Positions 59,018-64,000 of a stretch of 64,000 bases of DNA are shown in pieces. This DNA is from Capillimicrobium parvum. Its GTDB lineage: Bacteria; Actinomycetota; Thermoleophilia; Solirubrobacterales; Solirubrobacteraceae. Position numbers and translations under genes: made by a program. The notes below the pieces were generated by a model, which searched no databases, was not told the DNA's origin, and saw only the letters and a list, made by a program, of their open reading frames with translations. Position 1 is the stretch's first letter. Every line of letters starts with the position of its first letter. The stretch spans positions 3,472,001 to 3,536,000 of the forward strand of contig NZ_CP087164.1 of assembly GCF_021172045.1 (NCBI RefSeq), read 5' to 3'.

Positions 59018-59025
59018 ACGCGACA
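58989..59025. repeat. 37-bp palindromic repeat, copy 6
   Basis: The same architecture as copies 1-5, with left arm TGTCGCGAACACGGCG and right arm CGCCGTGAACGCGACA. It supplies the stop (59015-59017) of the DUF559 gene. Confidence 0.92.
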
Positions 59026-59256
59026 GCCGCACGGAAGCCGACGCCGCCGACGGTCACGATGGCGTGGTTGACGAGGAACACGGCGTCGCGGTCGCCCCGC
59101 AGCCGGCCGCGTCGCAGGCCGAGCAGTGCCCCCAGACGAAGTCGTCGTGGCCGTTGGCGGCGGGCGCGCGCGCCGCGCGCGCCGCGCGCGCGAGCGCGAC
59201 GAGCTCGCGGGTCTCGTGGTCGCCTCGCCGCCGCCCGCCCGCGAGCCGCCGCTCAC
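59026..59256 (-). pseudogene. Possible decayed Cys-containing gene fragment
   Basis: On the minus strand a GTG overlaps the LuxR gene stop (GTGA). Protein-like sequence follows in shifted frames: HETRELVALARAARA, NGHDDFVWGHCSACDAAGCG and, after a 2-base shift, DRDAVFLVNHAIVTVGG, then palindrome copy 6. An intact frame is not possible. The Cys/His-rich part suggests a lost metal-binding protein. This could also be chance in very GC-rich DNA. Confidence 0.3.
59163..59199. other. Alternating GC tract
   Basis: A run of almost pure CG dinucleotide alternation (GCGCGCGCGCC, GCGCGCGCC, GCGCGCGCG) of about 35 bases. Such tracts can form Z-DNA and are prone to slippage. Confidence 0.7.
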
Positions 59257-60191
59257 GACCCGGCCGGACCGCCCTGGCCCAGGGTCAGCCGCAGATACCG
59301 CGACGTCGCCTCCGCCCGGTTGGCCGCGTGCAGCTTGCGCAGGATGTTCTTCACATGGAACTTCACGGTGCCCTGCGAGACGACGAACTCCCGCGCGATG
59401 TCGGCGTTCGTACGGCCCTGGACCATGAGCCGCAGCACCTCGAGCTCGCGGCGCGTGAGCAGCTCCTGCAGCGCCGACTCGCCCGTGCCGTCGCCCCGGC
59501 CCGCCGTGCCGGTCCCTGCGGCCGTCGAGCCGCCCGCCGCCTCGAAGTCGTCGGGCCCGAGCGCGATCGCGCGGTCGGTGAGCTCGCTCGTCCGGCTTGC
59601 CGCCCACGACGCGATCTGGCGCATCTCCTGGCGCTGGATGCGCAGCCGCGTGCGCAGGATCGCCCGCTCGTAGACGATCGCGAAGCAGAGCGCGAAGGTG
59701 CCCATGTTCGCGGCGTCCTGCTCGTCGAGCGCGCGGTTGCCCGCGTGGCGGTCGCCGTGGAAGAAGCCGATGACGCGGCCCTCGAGCATGATCGGCGCGA
59801 CGACATACTCGCGCCAGCCCATGACGTCGGCGTACGCGCGCCGCTCGACCGGGTCGCCCTCGGCCACCCGGACCAGCTGGGGGCGCCGGCGCCGCAGCAC
59901 CTCGCCCTCCACGCTCGGGTAGTCGATCGACGCCGACGCGGCGCGCAGCGCGATCAGCGCGTCCTCGGCCGAGTACTGCCACGCCGGCGCATGAAGCGAC
60001 TGGGCGGTCAGCCGGCCGTTGTCGACCCGGCTGAGCACGATCCGGTCGAGGTCGAGCGCCGCAGCCGCCTCGGCCGGCGCGCGCTCGAGCAGCTCGCTCG
60101 GCGGCCCCAGCTCGTCCAGCCGGGCGAGCGTCTCGGCGAACCGGTCGCTGCCGAGCGACGGCTCGAGGGCGGCGATGGCGCCGACGGTCAT
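59253..60191 (-). CDS. GAF-like/LuxR family transcriptional regulator
   Basis: This 312-residue regulator's residues about 15-195 form a GAF-like sensor (DLDRIVLSRVDNGRLTAQSL, VAPIMLEGRVIGFFHGDRHA). A Gly/Thr linker follows, then a LuxR/NarL helix-turn-helix (LLTRRELEVLRLMVQGRTNA, SQGTVKFHVKNILRKL). The ATG at 60191 has GGAAGG 7 bases upstream and overlaps the methyltransferase-fusion stop (ATGA). A start 15 bases further up is possible. It probably regulates the one-carbon operon it belongs to. Confidence 0.87.
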   Translation of the reverse strand: MTVGAIAALEPSLGSDRFAETLARLDELGPPSELLERAPAEAAAALDLDRIVLSRVDNGRLTAQSLHAPAWQYSAEDALIALRAASASIDYPSVEGEVLRRRRPQLVRVAEGDPVERRAYADVMGWREYVVAPIMLEGRVIGFFHGDRHAGNRALDEQDAANMGTFALCFAIVYERAILRTRLRIQRQEMRQIASWAASRTSELTDRAIALGPDDFEAAGGSTAAGTGTAGRGDGTGESALQELLTRRELEVLRLMVQGRTNADIAREFVVSQGTVKFHVKNILRKLHAANRAEATSRYLRLTLGQGGPAGS

Positions 60192-61975
60192 CGGTAGGCC
60201 TTCCATGGCGGCTGCTCCCGGTCGTCCTCCGCCTGCACATGGCGGATCTCGAGGAGGTAGGTGGCGAGCACGTCCTCGTCGGCGAGACGCAGATGCGGCG
60301 CGTCGCTGAGCTCGATGACGTGCTCGATGTGCTCGCGGTTGGAGTCGTAGGCGGCGGGACGGTCGGTCAGCTCCCACGCGACGACCTCGGCCTCGAGGCC
60401 GTGGGCCTCGAGCAGCTCGTCGGTGCGCGATTGCGACAGGATCGACGTGACCGTGACGAGCGCGACGCCTTCCGGTGCCAGCGCCTGCGGCAGCTTCGAG
60501 ATCACCTGATCGACGAGCCCGCGGCCCCAGTAGTCGATCGGCCGGTGCGAGGACGGGTCGGTCGGCTCGGTCGGGCTCTGCGGCAGCGTCGCGACGATCA
60601 CCTCGTAGCGCGCATCCGGGATCCACGGATAGAGGTCCGCCGTGGCCCCCGTCACCCGGTCGGCCACGCCGTTGCGAAACGCGTTGTCGAGCGTGTTCGC
60701 GACGGCGCGCCCGTCGACGTCGAGGGCATGGACGTGCGTCGCGCCGTTGAGCGCGAGCTGCACCGTCTGCAGCCCGACGCCGCTGCCGACGTCGAGGCAG
60801 CGCTGGTGCGCGCCGACGTTCTCGTCGTAGAGGTAGCGCCAGGTCAGGTACGTGCCGGGGATCGACCGCGCCACCCCGCGGTGACGCGCGATCTCCGGCA
60901 GCGGCAGCGGCGAGACGGGACGCCGGCTGCGGTCGAGCCACGGCGACGAGCGGCGCGGCGGGCGGGCGAGCGCGATGGCGGCGTCGTCGGCACCGGCGGC
61001 GCCCCGGCGGCGGTGGCCGCGCGGCGCGTCGCGCAGCGCCGTCCGCGCCGCGGCGATGTGCTCGGGCCCCGTGCCGCAGCAGCCGCCCACGATGTCCGCA
61101 CCCTCCTCGCGCCAGCGCAGCGCCATCTCCGCGAACTGCTCGCCGCCGACCTCGCCCGAGAAGCGCCAGCCGGCGTTTGTCAGATAGCCCAGGTTCGGGT
61201 AGACGCCGAGCGGCAGGTCGGTGAAGTCGCGCAGATAGGAGATCATCCCGTCGACGTGGTCGGGCGGGATGCAGTTGATGAGCAGCGCCTGCACCCCGAG
61301 CTCCTCGAAGCGCCGCGCGGCGCGCCCGAACGCGTCGCCCTCGGGCCCGCCCCAGTGCTGGCCGTAGACGCCGCACAGCCCGTGGCGGCAGCGCCTGAAC
61401 GACAGCCACACGGGCGGGCCGGTCTCGACGAGCTGCTCGACGACCCCGAACAGCGAAGGGCGTACGAGCGAGAGCGTCTCGGCCAGGATCAAGTCGGGCG
61501 GCGCGTCGCCGAACGCGCGCTCGAGCAGCGGCGCGGTGACCCCGGCGCCGGGGCGGTCGATGTCACCGTTGAGTGCGAACGCAACCGCGCAGTCGTCCTC
61601 GCGCCCGTGGTCGGCGATCGCCTGGCGCACGAGGCGGATGCCGCGGCGCGCGATCTCCATCCAGTGCACCGGCTCGCGCTGCTCGTCCCAGATGTGGGCG
61701 TCGCCGGCGAGCGCCGTCGCGAGGCCCCACGTGTTCGTCGTGACGACGTCGGCGCCGGCCGCGACGTAGCTGCGGTGGACGTCGAGCACCTCCGCCGGGC
61801 TCGAGGCGAGCGCCTCCATCCCCCACAGCCGCTCGTCCTCCTGGCCGTGCTTGTGCTCGAGCTGGGTGGCGATCCCGCCGTCGAGCACCACGCAGCGCTG
61901 CCGGGCGAGCGCGTCGCGGACCAGCTGCGCGCCCGCAGGCGTGCTCGTGGTGTCCACTTGCGGCCGCTCTCGCAT
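60188..61975 (-). CDS. Homocysteine S-methyltransferase fused to a class I methyltransferase
   Basis: This 595-residue protein's N-terminal half (about 20-315) is a betaine-homocysteine/MetH-type (BHMT) barrel: VVLDGGIATQLE, zinc ligands C235 (LLINCIPP) and C299/C300 (GGCCGTGPEHIA). A linker rich in Arg/Ala follows, then (about 365-595) a SAM-binding Rossmann domain with CLDVGSGVG at 393-401 and HALDVDGRAVANTLDNAF. It may make methionine from an unusual donor or couple methyl transfer to a second substrate. ATG at 61975. It lies 60 bases downstream of the MTHFR-like gene. Confidence 0.86.
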   Translation of the reverse strand: MRERPQVDTTSTPAGAQLVRDALARQRCVVLDGGIATQLEHKHGQEDERLWGMEALASSPAEVLDVHRSYVAAGADVVTTNTWGLATALAGDAHIWDEQREPVHWMEIARRGIRLVRQAIADHGREDDCAVAFALNGDIDRPGAGVTAPLLERAFGDAPPDLILAETLSLVRPSLFGVVEQLVETGPPVWLSFRRCRHGLCGVYGQHWGGPEGDAFGRAARRFEELGVQALLINCIPPDHVDGMISYLRDFTDLPLGVYPNLGYLTNAGWRFSGEVGGEQFAEMALRWREEGADIVGGCCGTGPEHIAAARTALRDAPRGHRRRGAAGADDAAIALARPPRRSSPWLDRSRRPVSPLPLPEIARHRGVARSIPGTYLTWRYLYDENVGAHQRCLDVGSGVGLQTVQLALNGATHVHALDVDGRAVANTLDNAFRNGVADRVTGATADLYPWIPDARYEVIVATLPQSPTEPTDPSSHRPIDYWGRGLVDQVISKLPQALAPEGVALVTVTSILSQSRTDELLEAHGLEAEVVAWELTDRPAAYDSNREHIEHVIELSDAPHLRLADEDVLATYLLEIRHVQAEDDREQPPWKAYR

Positions 61976-62035
61976 CTGTCCAGAAGGGTAGGACGGCCCT
62001 GGTCGTGACCGCGCTATCCCCACGGACGGTTCTCC

Positions 62036-63664
62036 CTATCCGGGTGGGATGGCGCCGGGCGGGTGCGCGTGGTGGTCGCGTCCCAGGAAGGTGTTCGCCC
62101 ACGCGCTCGTGTGCGCGAGCGCGTTGTCCTTGACGACCACCGGCCCGTCGAGCATCGTCGTCTCCTCGCCGTAGGCCTTCAGGCGGTCGTAGGCCAGCGC
62201 CCAGATGCACGTCTTCTCGCCCACCTCGCACTTGCTGTCCTCCCGCGTCCCGCCGCACGGGCCGTTGCGCTGGTTCTTCGCGCACTGCGACTCCGGGCAC
62301 AGGTAGGCGATGTCGGGCAGCGAGCAGTCGCCGCAGTCGCGGCAGCCGAACATCGGGACCTTCGCGGCCTGCTCGGCCGCGTGCAGCGCGCGCCCCACGA
62401 CCTTCGGCGCCCGTTCGACGCGCTCGTAGAGCCTGCGCGCCGGCTCGTGCAGCGGCGCGTCGTCGGCGAACGCGGCGTTGTGCAGCGCGCGGCTGAGCTT
62501 GTAGCGCCCCGGGGCGCCCCGCCCCCGCGGCCGGCGCGCGGCCCGCTTGCGCGACGCGACGTAGTCGCGGCTGAGCTCGGCCGACGCCAGCCCGGTCTGC
62601 GCGTCGCGCTCGTAGAGGTACCACTCGCCCGGCACCTCGAACCCGATGTCGCGTGCCACGTCGCGCCACCCGCCGGCGTAGGCATCGGCGGCGTCGAGGA
62701 TCGCCAGGTAGTCGGCGGCGTCGAGATGGCCCCCGAGGTACGCGCCGCGGAAGCCGAGCCCCCGGGCGATCGCGACCTGGCGCGCGGCGAGGTCGTGGAA
62801 GAACGCCCGGCCGCCGTCGGCCGACGCCGCCTCGCGCGCCACGATCGCCGCCAGCTCGTCGGACACCGCCACGCCGGGCACCCGGCCGGCGTTGAACGCA
62901 CGCGCCGCGCCTGGCGACAGCACGAACACGTTGGCGAGCACCGGCACGTCGAGGCCCTCGGCGCGCATCCACCGAAGCAGCTCGTGGTCCTTGCGGGCGT
63001 TGTAGCCGATCTGGTTGATGACGAACCGGGCGCCGCTGGAGACCTTCTTGCGCAGCTTGAGCAGCTGCGGAATGACCTCGTTCTCGTTGGCCTTGTGGTT
63101 CGTCACGACCGTGCCGAGGAAGAACTGCGTGCGCTGCACCTCCGCCTCGGTGCGCCCGTGCAACACCGTCCCAGCGTTCATGTCGGTGTACATCTGCAGC
63201 AGGCCGACCGAGTCGATGTCGAACACGGGCGACGCCACGCCGCGGTAGCCGCCGCTCGGCGCGTCTCCGGACAGCGCGAGGATGTTGTGGAAGCCCTCCG
63301 ACGCGAGCTTCCACGCCCGACTCTGGATCGCGTTGCGGTTCCAGTCCTTGCAGGCCAGGTGGATGATCACCTCCTGGCCGCGGGAGATCAGGTCGGTGCC
63401 GAGCGTGTCCGCGGCGAGCATCGCGTTGCCCGCCGGGTTGTCGGTCATCGACAGCACGTCGATGCGCGGGTGGCGCGCCAGCTCGCGCGCGAGCTCGAGC
63501 ACCCGCTGCGGCTTGCTCTCGGTGATCAGCCCGCGGCTGGTCACCAGCTCCACCGCGGTGATGAACCGGCCGGTCTCGGTGAGCAGCCGGCGCAGGGACG
63601 GCTCGGCGTCGGTCGGCGCCACCGGCTCCGGCTCGCGGGCCCCGGTGCGGCCGTCGCGCCTCAT
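62036..63664 (-). CDS. MTHFR-like protein with Cys-rich C-terminal domain
   Basis: This 542-residue protein's N-terminal part (about 25-330) is a methylenetetrahydrofolate-reductase-type barrel with MTDNPAGNAMLAADTLG, HLACKDWNRNAIQSRAW and LALSGDAPSGGY. The C-terminal 130 residues form the MTHFR_C-type domain with many Cys: FGCRDCGDCSLPD, LCPESQCAKNQRNGPCGG and KCEVGEKTC, likely binding FeS clusters. The order of Cys fits acetogen/actinobacterial MetV-like modules fused to a MetF-like barrel. Its ATG overlaps the metF stop (ATGA), so the two are partner subunits. Confidence 0.85.
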   Translation of the reverse strand: MRRDGRTGAREPEPVAPTDAEPSLRRLLTETGRFITAVELVTSRGLITESKPQRVLELARELARHPRIDVLSMTDNPAGNAMLAADTLGTDLISRGQEVIIHLACKDWNRNAIQSRAWKLASEGFHNILALSGDAPSGGYRGVASPVFDIDSVGLLQMYTDMNAGTVLHGRTEAEVQRTQFFLGTVVTNHKANENEVIPQLLKLRKKVSSGARFVINQIGYNARKDHELLRWMRAEGLDVPVLANVFVLSPGAARAFNAGRVPGVAVSDELAAIVAREAASADGGRAFFHDLAARQVAIARGLGFRGAYLGGHLDAADYLAILDAADAYAGGWRDVARDIGFEVPGEWYLYERDAQTGLASAELSRDYVASRKRAARRPRGRGAPGRYKLSRALHNAAFADDAPLHEPARRLYERVERAPKVVGRALHAAEQAAKVPMFGCRDCGDCSLPDIAYLCPESQCAKNQRNGPCGGTREDSKCEVGEKTCIWALAYDRLKAYGEETTMLDGPVVVKDNALAHTSAWANTFLGRDHHAHPPGAIPPG

Positions 63665-64000
63665 CCGGTCGCGGCGGGGCGCAGTGCGGCCGCGTCGACG
63701 ATGCGCGGCACGGCTTCGGTCTCCCAGCCCGGGGCCATGAGGTGCACGCCGGCGACCCCTGGGATGTCGCGCAGCCGCCGCACCAGCTCGGCCGCGATCG
63801 CGATGCCCTCGGTCTTCGCGGCGTCGCCCTCGAGGCCGTCCATGCGGGCGAACGTCGCGTCGTCGACCTCGACGCCGGGGATGTTGTCGTGCATGTGGCG
63901 CAGCATCCGGGTGCTGCGCGGCGGCGTGACGCCGACGAGGAACGGGGCACGCTCGGAGATCCCCGCCTCGGCGAACGGCGCGAACCAGGCGGCGAAGCGC
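63661..64000 (-). CDS. metF: Methylenetetrahydrofolate reductase, MetF, N-terminus outside the window
   Basis: Partial: the frame is open through the window edge and the start lies beyond it. The visible 112 residues are the C-terminal part of the barrel: RAPFLVGVTPPRSTRMLRHM, the TEGIAIAAELVRRLRDIPGV segment and GVHLMAPGWETEAVPRIV. These are characteristic of MetF, which reduces methylene-THF to methyl-THF. The stop overlaps the ATG of the MTHFR-like gene. Cofactor and length cannot be judged. Confidence 0.88.
   Translation of the reverse strand, partial: RFAAWFAPFAEAGISERAPFLVGVTPPRSTRMLRHMHDNIPGVEVDDATFARMDGLEGDAAKTEGIAIAAELVRRLRDIPGVAGVHLMAPGWETEAVPRIVDAAALRPAATG

Overview
The window is very GC-rich, gene-dense bacterial DNA from what is probably a high-GC actinobacterium. 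The gene content (group 1h hydrogenase with DUF5947/DUF6084 partners, a DUF559 endonuclease with an AbiEi-like N-terminus, many LuxR-type regulators, flippase-like membrane proteins) fits the Thermoleophilia/Solirubrobacterales best; this placement is inference from content, not from a marker gene. No rRNA, tRNA, phage, insertion sequence or true CRISPR array was seen. Neighbouring genes very often overlap by 4 bases (ATGA or GTGA) or 1 base (TGATG), and this was used to choose starts.

Region 1 (1-16.0 kb): a truncated histidine phosphatase, a DUF2277 protein, a small secreted protein and a RarD-type permease. A minus-strand block follows: an ABC exporter pair (ATPase plus FtsX-like permease), a flippase-like membrane protein and a universal stress protein, all closely spaced or overlapping; then an FAD/NAD(P) oxidoreductase and a large GNAT/acyl-CoA-synthetase fusion. 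Two further oxidoreductase paralogues and an unusual kinase fusion lie upstream. Region 2 (16.0-26 kb): a low-affinity phosphate transporter with its DUF47 partner, an alpha/beta hydrolase, a two-component system, a methyltransferase-like protein, a glycosyltransferase, a second flippase-like protein, a quinone-reductase-like MDR protein and an EthD-like protein. Region 3 (26-32 kb): a flavin monooxygenase, 3-hydroxyacyl-CoA dehydrogenase, MarR regulator, isobutyryl-CoA-mutase-type large subunit and a LuxR regulator around a clean palindromic operator, suggesting branched/short acyl-CoA metabolism.

Region 4 (32-42 kb): a probable operon for uptake and breakdown of an unknown small molecule (CUT2-type ABC transporter, cyclic-amidine-type amidohydrolase, RutA-like flavin monooxygenase), then a berberine-bridge-type oxidase and two alpha/beta hydrolases, one fused to a LuxR domain. 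Region 5 (42.4-57.1 kb): one uninterrupted 18-gene minus-strand operon for a group 1h [NiFe]-hydrogenase. It runs hypC, a second hypC-like gene, hypD, hypE, hypA, small subunit, large subunit, NifU-like, DUF5947, a 70-residue protein, DUF6084, a 317-residue protein, a fused maturation protease, a 33-residue peptide, hypB, a double-SIS protein, hypF and a nickel permease. It holds the catalytic subunits, the full cofactor assembly line and nickel supply, and probably supports oxidation of trace H2.

Region 6 (57.1-59.3 kb) is the oddest part: six copies of a 37-bp imperfect palindrome, four in a 72-bp tandem array, flank a DUF559 (Vsr-like) endonuclease gene and supply its stop codon. A decayed gene on one side and a decayed fragment on the other also end inside copies of the palindrome. 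Region 7 (59.3-64 kb): a LuxR regulator, a homocysteine S-methyltransferase/methyltransferase fusion, an MTHFR-like Cys-rich protein and a truncated metF, a one-carbon/methionine operon.
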